Positions 39,316 to 48,137 of a DNA stretch of 64,000 nt are shown here, one piece after another. Every line of letters begins with the position of its first letter. The stretch's first letter is position 1. Source of the DNA: Streptomyces luteolifulvus (GTDB taxonomy: Bacteria > Actinomycetota > Actinomycetes > Streptomycetales > Streptomycetaceae); assembly GCF_008806595.1 (NCBI RefSeq), contig NZ_VZRB01000007.1:62001-126000 (forward strand). Reading direction: 5' to 3'. The notes beneath the pieces are model-generated. The model saw only the letters and a program-made list of their open reading frames with translations. It did not search any database and was not told the origin of the DNA. The translations under genes and the position numbers were made by a program.

Positions 39316-39714
39316 TCAGACCTGACCGGCCGCGGCGGCCGCCATGAGGGGTTCCGCGGCCTCCTCGGTCGTGTCCGGAGGGACGACCAGCAGGTCCCAG
39401 CGCCCCCGGCCGGGGGCGAGCAGGACGACGGTGCGCGGGGCGGATGCCCCCGGTGTCCTGCGCAGTCGTACGACCTGGTTGGAGACGAGCGTCCGGCCGG
39501 GCACCGCGGCCCACGTCGCCCCGCTGACCGTGACGCTGGTGATGTGGCCCCACGTGCGCGGCAACCCGGCAAGCAGTTGCGGAAGTTCGGCGAGCAGGTC
39601 GTACGAACGCGGCCACCACGCGCCGTCGATGGCCCGGGGCAGGTCCCTGTGGGGGGCCAGACGCAGGCGCAGGACGGGCTGGGAGGGAAGCGGGGACTGC
39701 AGTTCGGTGGTCAT
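39316..39714 (-). CDS. DUF5994 family protein (copy 3)
   Basis: A 132-residue protein starting MTTELQSPLPSQPVLRLRLA, with AIDGAWWPRSYDLLAELPQL, TWGHITSVTVSGATWAAVP, and GRWDLLVVPPDTTEEAAEPL near the C-terminus. The ATG at 39714 has CAGGAG five bases upstream. It is transcribed leftward, just downstream of the desaturase gene with a 42-bp gap, and may share its transcript. Shorter than copy 1 but with all conserved blocks. Confidence 0.85.
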   Translation of the reverse strand: MTTELQSPLPSQPVLRLRLAPHRDLPRAIDGAWWPRSYDLLAELPQLLAGLPRTWGHITSVTVSGATWAAVPGRTLVSNQVVRLRRTPGASAPRTVVLLAPGRGRWDLLVVPPDTTEEAAEPLMAAAAAGQV

Positions 39715-39756
39715 GTCGGCTCCTGCCAACTGCCTTGCACGATGGGGTGATGGACG

Positions 39757-40758
39757 TCAGGCACGACGGGCCGCGATCCGCTCCGCCGTCGGCCAGCGCA
39801 CGTCGTGCACCCAGCCGAGGCGTTCGAGGAGGCGGATGACGGCGGCCGACGGGTCGATCTGACCGCGGTCGACGCCGTGCCGGGCGCTGGTGGGGTCGGC
39901 GTGGTGGAGGTTGTGCCAGCTCTCGCCGAAGGAGAGCAGGGCCAGCGGCCACAGATTGGTGGCCCGGTCGTGCCGCCGGGTACGGAAGGGGCGCTCACCG
40001 ATCATGTGGCAGAGCGAGTTGACGCTCCAGGTGACGTGGTGGAGCAGCGCGATGCGCACAAGTCCCGCCCACAGCAGGCCGGTCACGCCGTACAGCCACG
40101 TGCCGCCGATCGCCCAGCCCGCCGCGAACGGCAGGGCGAGGGTGAGTACGCACAACGCCGGGAAGGCGCGGGAGACGGCACGGATGTCACGGTCGGCCAG
40201 CAGGTCGGGAGCGTAGCGCTCGGCAGGCGTTCTGTCGTTGCGGAACAGCCAGCCCACGTGGGCGTGCAGCAGCCCGCGCAGCTGGCCACGCAGATGCGTG
40301 CCGTAGCGGTACGGGGAGTGCGGATCGCCGGGCCGGTCGGTGAAGGCGTGGTGGCGGCGGTGGGTGGCGACCCAGTCGATGACGTCGCCCTGGAAGCTCA
40401 GCGAGCCGGCCACCGCGAGCGCGACCCGCACGGGACGGACCGCACGGTAACCGCCGTGCGTGAGACCTCGGTGGAAGCCGACCGTGACGCCCAGACCCGT
40501 GATCACGTAGAGAACCGCGGCAAGCAGGATGTCGACGGGATGGATGAGCCGCCCCCACAGCAACCAGCCGGCCAGGCCCAGAGCCACGAACGGCAGGACG
40601 ACGATCACCGCCGTCACCGCCACGTACAGCCGCTCCCCGCCGTCGCGTGCGGGGAGCGGACCGTCCGACGGGAAGGGGGAGGTGCCGTCGTAGCCCTGGG
40701 GCGGCGACGCGGTGACCGGCGGGGTCGTCTTGGCGGGTGTGGTGGGGCTGGATGACAT
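39757..40758 (-). CDS. Acyl-CoA/lipid fatty acid desaturase
   Basis: A 333-residue integral-membrane di-iron desaturase. The three histidine boxes are visible: HRGLTH (about residue 97), HRRHH (about 134) and HNLHH (about 283). Four hydrophobic stretches anchor it, for example VAVTAVIVVLPFVALGLAGW. It introduces a double bond, probably delta-9, into membrane acyl chains using electrons from a ferredoxin/reductase pair. No intact reductase is nearby; a broken FNR fused to a desaturase remnant lies at 46929-47746. The ATG has GGAG eight bases upstream. Confidence 0.9.
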   Translation of the reverse strand: MSSSPTTPAKTTPPVTASPPQGYDGTSPFPSDGPLPARDGGERLYVAVTAVIVVLPFVALGLAGWLLWGRLIHPVDILLAAVLYVITGLGVTVGFHRGLTHGGYRAVRPVRVALAVAGSLSFQGDVIDWVATHRRHHAFTDRPGDPHSPYRYGTHLRGQLRGLLHAHVGWLFRNDRTPAERYAPDLLADRDIRAVSRAFPALCVLTLALPFAAGWAIGGTWLYGVTGLLWAGLVRIALLHHVTWSVNSLCHMIGERPFRTRRHDRATNLWPLALLSFGESWHNLHHADPTSARHGVDRGQIDPSAAVIRLLERLGWVHDVRWPTAERIAARRA

Positions 40759-41115
40759 GGAGGGAGCTCCTTGACCTCGGCGAAGGCCGCTGGGACGGAG
40801 GTGCGGCCGGGGTCAGGGGCTGCCCCTGGTGGATGGGTGGTGTGCTCGAGACGACCTGTCATACCGGCACGACGCACCCTCGTTCTCCCCACCGTACTCC
40901 CCGTGCCGGGAAACACTCGGAGACCGCTGGTCAGACGCCCCGGGCGGGGTGCGCTCGGGCAGGTGCCGCGTTGACACGGATCGTCGCCGGACGTTGACTG
41001 ACGGCACGGCGCAGGGCCGTGAAGAGCAGGCCCGACCGGGTTTCCGACTGCTTGCAGCAGGCCGCCGAGAAGAGCAGAAGCGTCTTCGGGCGGCGCCCCC
41101 CTCACAACGGGAACG
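40759..41115. other. Divergent intergenic region
   Basis: This 357-bp gap separates the leftward desaturase from the rightward helical protein gene and should contain both promoters. I see no gene and no convincing promoter pair. Confidence 0.5.
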
Positions 41116-41472
41116 GTGCATACGACGATGTACGACCAGACACGCGCCCAGCAACCCGCCGACCGGCCCCCGGGCCGTGCCGACCGCCGCGCCCCGGGCC
41201 CGGAACCGCTGCTCCCGTCCGACGAGCGGGACAAGATCACCCGGCGTCTCGGACACGCCGTCAACACCTTCGCGGACACTCCGGGCGAGGCCCTGGAGGA
41301 GGCCGAGAGCGCCTTCGACGAAGCCACCGACGCGCTGGTCAACGCCCTCGCGGAACGGCGGCGCGTCCTGCGCGCGGGCTGGCAGGACCAGAACCCCGAG
41401 ACACAGTCCGCCGAACTCCGGCTCGCGATGCGGGAGTACCGGGAGATCACCGGGCGGCTGCTGCGCGCGTGA
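41116..41472 (+). CDS. Small helical hypothetical protein
   Basis: A 118-residue (GTG 41116) or 114-residue (ATG 41128) protein; neither start has a strong ribosome-binding site. After a Pro/Arg-rich N-terminus, residues about 35-115 are predicted helical and amphipathic (RLGHAVNTFADTPGEALEEA, then AFDEATDALVNALAERRRVL, then LRLAMREYREITGRLL). No cysteines, no membrane helix. It is probably cytoplasmic; function unknown. Confidence 0.7.
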   Translation: MHTTMYDQTRAQQPADRPPGRADRRAPGPEPLLPSDERDKITRRLGHAVNTFADTPGEALEEAESAFDEATDALVNALAERRRVLRAGWQDQNPETQSAELRLAMREYREITGRLLRA

Positions 41473-42057
41473 ACCGGGCGGCTGCCGCGCGCACAAGCGG
41501 CCACAGATCCGCCGGCGCAAGCGCCTTCCGACGGCCGCCGCCGGTCGTCCGATCCTCGGCGGCGGCCGTCTGCGCCTCCCCGCGCGGCCGAATCCCCCTG
41601 AGCGGGCGCGCGATCGGGAGCCGTGTGCCCCGCATCGGACCGTGCGACGGGCAAGCGGGAGGTCACCGCGCCGGTCTCGCGACGAGGGGAAGCAGGACGA
41701 GGGGAGCACAGGAGCCGACCACAACGGTCAACGAAAGCCGACTGCTCTGCAGAGGTTGCGAATCGGTCCTTGCCCAGGGGCTCGGGGCACAGGCAGCTCA
41801 CGGGCTGCCGAACGGCGTGCGTTCCTGCGGAAACCTGTGCACGGCGGGAATACATCGAGCCTAGATGGTCTCGTCCCGGGTGAGAACCCTTGAGGGGCCA
41901 TGGAGAATCCCTCGGACGGCCCGGCTGTCGACGCACCGGGGCGGAGTAGCGTGGAGCGAACCGGGAGTTGCCCGTACGCCGGCTCCCCGTCGGCGTCGTT
42001 CTCGGCGCACCACGACACCGGTTCGTCGCACGGCGGTCCGGGGACAGGGACCGCGAC
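41473..42057. other. Gene-free stretch
   Basis: About 585 bp between the helical protein gene and DUF5994 copy 4. Both strands carry long open frames, but they are Arg/Pro/Ser-rich, as GC-biased shadows are, and none has a recognisable domain or good start. Nothing called. Confidence 0.5.
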
Positions 42058-42537
42058 ATGAACGCGCCCACCGGTCAACGCGCCTCGCCCGAGCGGATAC
42101 GCCCTTCTTCGCTTCGGCCCGCCCGTCTCACCCTGCGTCCGCCGACCTTCCCGCCCGGACCGGTGAGTGGCGCCTGGTGGCCCCGTTCCGACGACCTGCC
42201 GACCGAACTGCCCGCTCTCATCGAGGCGTTCGACAGGTCATGGGGGCGAGTGACCCGTATGGCCGCACACCGCAGCGCCTGGCCCCAGGCACCGTGCGAG
42301 CTGCCGGTCGCCGGCCACACCGTGCGGGCGGCGTGGTTCACGTCCGGGTTCGACCCGCACGCCATCCGGCTCTTCGCCTATGGCGTCGGACGCCGGGACC
42401 TGTTGGTCGTCCCGCCCGGTACCGGGACGGCCACGGCCGGGCGACTGATGACGGCCGCCGCCGATCCGGCGCTCCGCCTCACCGCGAGCGCGCTCCTGGC
42501 GGACACGCGAGGCAGTCGCCCGGCGCGGGACATGTGA
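42058..42537 (+). CDS. DUF5994 family protein (copy 4)
   Basis: A 159-residue protein starting MNAPTGQRASPERIRPSSLR. Conserved blocks are VSGAWWPRSDDLPTELPALI, SWGRVTRMAAHRSAWPQAP, VRAAWFTSGFDPHAIRLFAY and RRDLLVVPPGTGTATAGRLM. The ATG at 42058 is preceded by AGGGA. It is the closest in layout to the broken copy 2 and lies 166 bp upstream of an RsbW-like gene on the same strand. Confidence 0.85.
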   Translation: MNAPTGQRASPERIRPSSLRPARLTLRPPTFPPGPVSGAWWPRSDDLPTELPALIEAFDRSWGRVTRMAAHRSAWPQAPCELPVAGHTVRAAWFTSGFDPHAIRLFAYGVGRRDLLVVPPGTGTATAGRLMTAAADPALRLTASALLADTRGSRPARDM

Positions 42538-42703
42538 CCTTCACGGTGCCGCGCCGGCGACGCCCGGCCCACCCGCTTCCGGTTGGCGATCACCTGCACG
42601 GGGCATCAGCACCGGGCAGGCCCGGCCGGGCAGGACATGCCGCGGCCCGGCGAGCGGCCACGGCCATGGTGGTCGGGTGGCCCAGGAGGGGAAGTGATCC
42701 GCC

Positions 42704-43120
42704 ATGCGTACGCATCGGCGTACCCATCGGCGTTCCGTACGAGTCGAGTACCTGCTGCCCGACGAGGCCGAATCGGCGGGCAGGGCGCGCAAGTTGACCT
42801 CGCAGTTCCTCGCCCGGCCCAACCGCCGGACGGCGGGGCTCGACGCCGAGCACATCGGCGACGCGACCCTCATCGTCTCCGAGCTGGTCACCAACGCCAC
42901 GCGGCACGGCGGCAGCTGCCGCCTGCGCCTGCACATGTCGGACACCCAGGTGACCGTCGAGGTCTACGACGGCAGTCGCGGCCGACCCGGCGTTCGGCCG
43001 CTGACGACGTGGGGTGAGAGCGGGCGGGGCCTCGCCATGGTGCGGTGTCTGGCGCAGCGCTTCGACATCGATCCGGTCGACGGAGGTGGCAACAGAGTGC
43101 GTGCGGTGCTGGCCCTGTGA
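42704..43120 (+). CDS. RsbW-like anti-sigma-factor ATP-binding protein
   Basis: A 138-residue HATPase_c domain: N-box SELVTNATRHGG (about residues 59-70), G1 region VEVYDGSRGRPG and G2 motif ESGRGLAMV. Such serine-kinase/anti-sigma proteins bind sigma factors or phosphorylate STAS antagonists in Streptomyces stress and development pathways. STAS proteins at 46568-46996 and 51679-52047 are possible partners, but pairing is only inferred. The ATG has AGGAGGGG about 12 bases upstream. Confidence 0.88.
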   Translation: MRTHRRTHRRSVRVEYLLPDEAESAGRARKLTSQFLARPNRRTAGLDAEHIGDATLIVSELVTNATRHGGSCRLRLHMSDTQVTVEVYDGSRGRPGVRPLTTWGESGRGLAMVRCLAQRFDIDPVDGGGNRVRAVLAL

Positions 43121-43270
43121 CCGGCCGGGCATCGCTCCTCGGCCCGCTGCCAACCGTCCGGGCGTTGGCTCGACCCACCGAGGGCTATTCGCGCAGCGCG
43201 ACCGGCGGTGCCGGTCCCGGCGAGTGACGAAACGGGCAGCCGACCTCAGCTCCCGGGACGGGACCGCACG

Positions 43271-43655
43271 ATGGAACCCAGCAGAACGCCGGCCGAAGAC
43301 CCGCCCGCGTACGGCGGGCACACCTACCGCGTGCCCCTGCCCCGCCTGGCCCTCACCCCGGGCCTCAGCGAGGGGCGCTGGACGGCGCATGGTGGCCGCG
43401 CTGCGACGCGTTGGAACTGGAACTGCCCTCGCTCGTAGCCGCGTTGGAGCGGGGGCGGGGGCGGGGGCGGGGCACCACGGTGGCAGTCACCGTGGACGCC
43501 GCCCAATGGCCCGACGTACCGCACACGGTGATGGCACCCGGCCGAGTGATCGCGTGGAACCGACCGGATCCGCGGGCGAGGAGCATGTCATCACCCTGGA
43601 CCGCGGGGTCGGCCGCGGCGGTGGCAGATATCTGTCGGCTCGAAGGGAGAATTTA
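43271..43655 (+). pseudogene. DUF5994 family gene (copy 5), multiply frameshifted
   Basis: It starts MEPSRTPAEDPPAYGGHTYR and reads to LSEG. The next frame then gives LDGAWWPRCDALELELPSLV, TTVAVTVDAAQWPDVPHTVM and VIAWNRPDP. A third frame then has EEHVITLDRGVGRGGGRYL. The conserved blocks are in family order but spread over three frames, with a GGGGGCGGGGGCGGGG run in the middle. It is non-functional. Confidence 0.75.
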
Positions 43656-43856
43656 AGACGGGGTAGAGGGAATATTCCCCTGCCCACCGGCGGAGCGGAG
43701 TTATTCGCGGCAGGCGGCCGAGCACACCGTGCTACTGTCGAGACAGGTTGCAGTTGTGGTTGCCAATAGGTTCACTTTTCTGACGGGCTGATCATCGCGG
43801 CGACACGGAGACCGCACAAGGCGAACTCCGAGCACCGTTTCCGAAAGAGAAATGAC

Positions 43857-44060
43857 ATGGCCACCGGCACTGTGAAGTGGTTCAACGCCGAAAAGGGCTT
43901 CGGCTTCATCGCGCAGGACGGCGGCGGCGCCGACGTCTTCGCCCACTACTCGAACATCGCCACCCAGGGCTTCCGCGAGCTGCAGGAAGGCCAGAAGGTG
44001 TCGTTCGACATCGCTCAGGGCCAGAAGGGCCCGACCGCCGAGAACATCGTTCCGGCCTGA
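43857..44060 (+). CDS. Cold-shock protein (CspA family)
   Basis: A 67-residue single cold-shock domain. It has both RNA-binding motifs: KGFGFI (RNP1) and DVFAHY (RNP2-like), plus the start [20 protein letters not shown]. It binds single-stranded RNA or DNA as an RNA chaperone. AGAG precedes the ATG, and a leader of about 100 bp separates it from the broken DUF5994 gene. A perfect 16-bp terminator follows 24 bp after the stop, and a DEAD-box helicase gene lies downstream. This csp/helicase order is familiar from S. coelicolor. Confidence 0.97.
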   Translation: MATGTVKWFNAEKGFGFIAQDGGGADVFAHYSNIATQGFRELQEGQKVSFDIAQGQKGPTAENIVPA

Positions 44061-44084
44061 CCACGGCACAGACGCATACTTCGC

Positions 44085-44120
44085 AGCTGGGGCCCGCACC
44101 TTGGGGTGCGGGCCCCAGCT
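44085..44120 (+). terminator. Intrinsic terminator after the cold-shock gene
   Basis: AGCTGGGGCCCGCACC and GGTGCGGGCCCCAGCT form a perfect 16-bp stem with a TTGG loop. There is no strong T tract, as is usual in Streptomyces. It is the most stable hairpin found in the window. Confidence 0.92.
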
Positions 44121-44238
44121 CGCTGCATTTTCAGGGGGAATCGCCCCTGCCGTATCCGGCTCGTTCTCGCGATTCTCTGCGCCGTTCATTGTGCTGCGGG
44201 AATTCCTTGATACGCGCCCGCATCGAGGAAGGTTCCGC

Positions 44239-45675
44239 ATGAACCGAGCACGCCCTTCACGCACTACCCGCGCCCACGCCCGCTCCGGCGCTCCGCGCCG
44301 CCCCAAGGGCAGCGGAGGCGGGCAGAGTGCGAACCGCGGCGAGTTCGCGCTGCCGAAGACGACCGTGCCCGCACTGCCCGCCGTCGAGTCGTTCGCCGAT
44401 CTCGCCCTGCCGACGCCGCTGCTGGCCGCGCTCGGCCACGAGGGTGTGACCGTGCCGTTCCCGATCCAGGCGGCGACCCTGCCGAACTCCCTGGCCGGCC
44501 GTGACGTACTCGGCCGTGGCCGCACGGGTTCGGGCAAGACCCTCGCCTTCGGCCTCCCGCTGCTGGCCCGAACGGCAGGCCGGCGAGCCGAGCCGCGGCG
44601 GCCGCTGGCCCTCGTCCTGGTCCCCACCCGGGAGCTCGCCCAGCAGGTCACCGACGCGCTCACCCCGTACGCCCGCGCCGTACGGCTGAGACTGGCCACC
44701 GTGGTCGGCGGGATGTCGATCGGCAGGCAGGCGAACACGCTGCGGGCCGGGGCGGAGGTCGTCGTCGCGACACCGGGGCGGCTCAAGGATCTCATCGACC
44801 GGGGCGACTGCCTGCTGGGCGAGGTCGCCGTGACCGTCCTGGACGAGGCGGACCAGATGACCGACATGGGGTTCATGCCTCAGGTCACCGCGCTGCTCGA
44901 CCAGGTGCGTCCCGGGGGCCAGCGGATGCTCTTCTCGGCCACCCTGGACCGCAACGTCGACCGGCTGGTCCGCCGCTATCTGACCGACCCGGTGGTCCAC
45001 TCCGTCGACCCGCCGGCAGGTGCCGTCACCACAATGGAGCACCACGTGCTCCATGTGCACGAGGCGGACAAGCACCGAACGACCACCGAGATAGCGGCGC
45101 GGGACGGCCGGGTGATCATGTTCCTGGACACCAAACACGCGGCGGACCGGCTGACCAAGCACCTCCTCGGCAGCGGTGTCCGCGCCGCCGCCCTCCATGG
45201 CGGCAGGTCCCAGCCGCAGCGCACCCGGACCCTCGCGCAGTTCAAGAGCGGGCAGGTGACCGTGCTGGTGGCGACCAACGTCGCGGCGCGTGGCATCCAC
45301 GTCGAGGGCCTCGACCTGGTGGTCAACGTGGATCCGCCCGGCGACCACAAGGACTACCTGCACCGTGGCGGCCGTACGGCGCGCGCCGGGGAGTCCGGCA
45401 GCGTCGTCACCCTGGTGACGCCGGGCCAACGCCGCGACGTGAGCCGGTTGATGGCCTCGGCCGGCATCACCCCGAGGATCACCGCGGTGCGCTCGGGAGA
45501 GGCGGAACTGAGCCGCATCACCGGCGCCCGGACCCCGACCGGCGTCCCGGTCGTCATCACCGCGCCGCCCGCGGAGCCGCCCCGGCGGGCCGCAGCCCGC
45601 GCTTCGGCCTCGGCCCGAGGCCGTCGAGGGCGTGCCGCTCGGGGCGGGCCCGCCGGGAAGCGCCGCGCAGCATGA
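44239..45675 (+). CDS. DEAD-box RNA helicase
   Basis: A 478-residue helicase. Motifs in order: Q motif (VPFPIQAATLP), I (GRGRTGSGKT), Ia (VPTRELAQQ), GG, Ib (TPGRL), II (DEAD in VLDEADQM), III (SAT), IV (MFLDTK), V (ATNVAARGIHVEGLDLVVN) and VI (HRGGRTARAG). Basic low-complexity tails at both ends (GAPRRPKGSGGGQS and the Arg/Ala-rich C-terminus) are typical of RNA-binding helicases. The ATG at 44239 follows GAGGAAGG; the in-frame upstream extension runs through the csp terminator and is not used. It probably works with the cold-shock protein in RNA remodelling. Confidence 0.95.
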   Translation: MNRARPSRTTRAHARSGAPRRPKGSGGGQSANRGEFALPKTTVPALPAVESFADLALPTPLLAALGHEGVTVPFPIQAATLPNSLAGRDVLGRGRTGSGKTLAFGLPLLARTAGRRAEPRRPLALVLVPTRELAQQVTDALTPYARAVRLRLATVVGGMSIGRQANTLRAGAEVVVATPGRLKDLIDRGDCLLGEVAVTVLDEADQMTDMGFMPQVTALLDQVRPGGQRMLFSATLDRNVDRLVRRYLTDPVVHSVDPPAGAVTTMEHHVLHVHEADKHRTTTEIAARDGRVIMFLDTKHAADRLTKHLLGSGVRAAALHGGRSQPQRTRTLAQFKSGQVTVLVATNVAARGIHVEGLDLVVNVDPPGDHKDYLHRGGRTARAGESGSVVTLVTPGQRRDVSRLMASAGITPRITAVRSGEAELSRITGARTPTGVPVVITAPPAEPPRRAAARASASARGRRGRAARGGPAGKRRAA

Positions 45676-45764
45676 CATGTCGCCGGCCCATCGCCGGTCG
45701 GCGACGGACCGCCTGCGCAAAGCCGTCGCGCTCAGAAGATCCGCCCGTACCGCAGGAGGCAGCT

Positions 45765-46112
45765 GTGACACCGCTTCGGACCCATCGAAACGCGCCCACT
45801 CCCGACGTCATAACCCGGGTCGACCACCTGGACCCGGTCGAGCTACGGGTGTTCGACGACATCACCGTCGAGGTGGCCCTGTCCATCATGGCCGGTGCCG
45901 GTGTGGAGTACCTGCTCCTGTGCGACGGGGACGACGAGAGCACCGGCTCGGTCACCCGGGCCGAACTCGCCGTGCACCGCGACAGCTCCGCCTACACGGA
46001 CCGCGTCCGGCTGCGGGACGTCCTCGGCGCACCGTGCCCGGTCGTCAGCCCCTCCCCTTCTCCCTGTGAGGCATCATGCGCTGTGTCATCGCCCGCTACC
46101 CGTTCGAACTGA
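45765..46112 (+). CDS. Single CBS-motif protein
   Basis: A 115-residue protein from the GTG at 45765, which has GGAGG upstream. The core RVFDDITVEVALSIMAGAGV, then EYLLLCDGDDESTG, then TDRVRLRDVLGAPCPVV matches one CBS repeat, the adenosine-ligand module found in pairs; two copies may dimerise. The tail after PSPSPCEASC overlaps the next gene by 37 bp and is probably unstructured. It belongs to the csp-helicase-CBS-SCO5918-like run. Confidence 0.7.
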   Translation: MTPLRTHRNAPTPDVITRVDHLDPVELRVFDDITVEVALSIMAGAGVEYLLLCDGDDESTGSVTRAELAVHRDSSAYTDRVRLRDVLGAPCPVVSPSPSPCEASCAVSSPATRSN

Positions 46113-46399
46113 CCAAGCACGGAGTGCTGGCCTCGATGGCAGGCGTCACGCCCGAGATCGTCACCGGTGATTCCGTGACCATCGGCCGCCGCCGCTATCC
46201 CGTGATGCAGGTCGGTGAGGTCATCACCCGGCAGGACCGCCGCGACTTCACCAGCGGCGAGGTCACCCGGGCCATGGCCCGCCTCGGCTTCACCTGCCAC
46301 GCCCGTCCCGAGGCCGCACCGCTCCTGGACGAGCGCGCCCGCAGCCCCCTCCAGGCCGCCTCGGAAGCGCTCGGGAGCCCCGACTCCCGGGACACGTGA
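46076..46399 (+). CDS. SCO5918-like small conserved protein (copy A)
   Basis: A 107-residue protein starting MRCVIARYPFELTKHGVLAS, with VIGRRRYPVMQVGEVITRQD-like core (IGRRRYPVMQVGEVITRQDR) and DFTSGEVTRAMARLGFTC. The ATG has GAGGCATC directly upstream. It belongs to a streptomycete family I recall as SCO5918, whose gene sits by a helicase and csp gene in S. coelicolor, as here. Molecular function is unknown. A paralogue lies at 48138-48431 on the other strand with the same ribosome-binding context. Confidence 0.8.
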   Translation: MRCVIARYPFELTKHGVLASMAGVTPEIVTGDSVTIGRRRYPVMQVGEVITRQDRRDFTSGEVTRAMARLGFTCHARPEAAPLLDERARSPLQAASEALGSPDSRDT

Positions 46400-46567
46400 C
46401 GGTGTGCGGCCGCCGCCCCCTCCGCGAAAGACACGCCGGACGGCACCACACGGCAGTAGGCTCGACACGCGGCAGCCCTTGGCCCCGGCCCTCTCCGTGC
46501 AGTCCGTTCCGCGCAACAGAGGCTCTGCGCACACTGAAGCTCCAACCGGACAGAGGAGATGGGGCGC

Positions 46568-46996
46568 ATGTGCGCTCATCCCGACCCGCCCGAGCCTTTC
46601 CGTACGCCCGAACTGTTCGACGAATGCCGGATGGTGCGCGCCCGCGGCGAGCTGGACCTGACCACCTTGGCACCCCTGGTGCACGCTCTGGAGGGTGCCC
46701 GCACCGGATGCGGGCGCGTCTTCCTCATCGTAGATCTCCGCGAGGTGACCTTCGCGGACGGAAGCATCCTGCGACCGCTGTGCGAAGCGTGGGACGACTG
46801 CCGGGCCCGACGGGGCTGGGTCCGCGTCGTCCACAACAGCCGCGGCATAGACCTCGTCCTGCTCGGCGGCGGCGTACTCGGCCGCTTCCCGGCCTATGCC
46901 AGCGCCCAGGACGCCTGGCGGGGAACGCCTACGGCAGCGCGTGGCGCAGCACGCGCCCCCGCATCGACGCGTACTGCCGACGGAGAGGCCCGGTGA
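46568..46996 (+). CDS. STAS-domain anti-sigma-factor antagonist-like protein
   Basis: About 142 residues from ATG 46568 (an ATG three codons earlier is also possible). The STAS core reads MVRARGELDLTTLAPLVHAL, then RVFLIVDLREVTFADGSILR; the Ser in ADGS is the usual phosphorylation position. The last 22 residues (TPTAARGAARAPASTRTADG) overlap an antisense desaturase pseudogene and look like read-through tail. It is expected to counter an RsbW-like kinase. Confidence 0.8.
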   Translation: MCAHPDPPEPFRTPELFDECRMVRARGELDLTTLAPLVHALEGARTGCGRVFLIVDLREVTFADGSILRPLCEAWDDCRARRGWVRVVHNSRGIDLVLLGGGVLGRFPAYASAQDAWRGTPTAARGAARAPASTRTADGEAR

Positions 46997-47746
46997 CGTA
47001 CGGCAGTCCGTGCCGGGCGCAGATCTCCCGCACCCGGGGCGCGACCTCGGCGTAGCGGTTGCTGGCAGGTCGGGGAAGACGGGGTGCTCGATCTGGTGGC
47101 TGAGGTTGCCGGTCATCACGTGGAAGAGGGAGCGGCCCTCGATGTTCGCCGAGCCCTGGATCTGGCGCAGGTACCACTGGCCGCGGGTCTCGCCCTCGAT
47201 CTGGTCGTCCGTGAAGGTCCGTACGTCTCCCGGGAAGTGGCCGCAGAAGATGACCGTGTGGGCCCAGATGTTGCGCAGGGCGTCGCCGTGAGCCGAGGAG
47301 GCAGGGCACGGCGGAGGGGCCGGCGAGCAGCGGGAAGAGGACGCAGTCCTTGGCGAACTGGGCCACCGCCTTACGGGCCAGGCCGGTGAGGCCGCCGAGG
47401 AAGGCCCGCAGCTCTTGCGGCCGGCCGGCACGGCCTCCGCCTCGAGGTCGTACAGGGCGATGCCCCCACTCGAAGACGGGCGCGAGCAGGGCGGCGTAGA
47501 GGGGCTGGAGCCGGCCGGATGGTCAGGGTGGCCGCGACGGGGCTCTCGGCACGCACGGCGACGATCCGGCCGGAGCGGACAGCAGCGGGTCAGCAGGGCG
47601 AGGTAGTCGTCGGGGGTGGAGGGGCTGGTCAGCGGGCCGGCCAGCCAGGACGCGGCCGTCAGGATCCGTCCTCCGGTACGTCCGGACCACCACCCGGTGA
47701 GCCGGTCCGCGACCAGCGACGGCAGCGCGGGCCTCGGCACGGGCAT
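46929..47746 (-). pseudogene. Deletion-fused ferredoxin reductase / desaturase pseudogene
   Basis: The 5' part (MPVPRPALPSLVADRLTGWW, LTSPSTPDDYLALL, then in another frame VRAESPVAATLTIRPAP) is the N-terminus of a desaturase-partner ferredoxin reductase. The 3' part is a lipid desaturase C-terminus in two frames: IALYDLEAEA, then IWAHTVIFCGHFPGDVRTFT, SANIEGRSLFHVMTGNLSHQ, IEHPVFPDLP, and ARVREICARHGLPYVTGPL-like text. The last histidine box reads QIEHP where relatives have QIEHH. The reductase 3' half and desaturase 5' half are missing, so a deletion joined two adjacent genes before frameshifts accumulated. Confidence 0.85.
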
Positions 47747-48137
47747 GGGTGTGCCTCTGCTCCTGCGCTTGTTCCTGGGTCTGCTTGCGGGCGCGGGACC
47801 GGGCTTCGCTTCCCCGTGATGTTCCGGGATCCGCTGTCGCTTCGCGTGCGTGGCGCGTGGTGTGTGGTGCGTGTTTCTGGATCGGCGTGCGGCTGCCGTG
47901 GGACCCGTCGGTCGCGTATGTCACGGCGTGCCGGTGCTGCGGGCCGGTTACCCCGCAGCGGTCGAAGCACACCGGACGGCCGGCGGTCGGGCGACCGCAG
48001 GCTTCGCGCCACCGGTCGCGCCGCCCCCGTCGGCGGGAACTCGGCGTCGGCCCGGCGCGGGTGCGGTGACCTGCGCGGGCGGGCGGCGCGGAGGAGGGCG
48101 GCGTCCCGGATTGGCCGGATCGCGGCGGACGTACGGG
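47747..48137. other. Gene-free stretch between pseudogene and SCO5918-like copy B
   Basis: No coding frame with a credible product on either strand. The sequence has several imperfect GC-rich palindromes. It should include the former promoter of the FNR/desaturase locus. Confidence 0.45.

Noticed and set aside
40614..42071. 485-residue minus-strand frame overlapping the desaturase start
   Set aside because: Arg/Ser-rich, no domain, and overlaps two better-supported genes; GC shadow.
44101..44238. N-terminal extension of the DEAD-box helicase
   Set aside because: It would begin inside the cold-shock terminator and has no homology; ATG 44239 has a strong ribosome-binding site.
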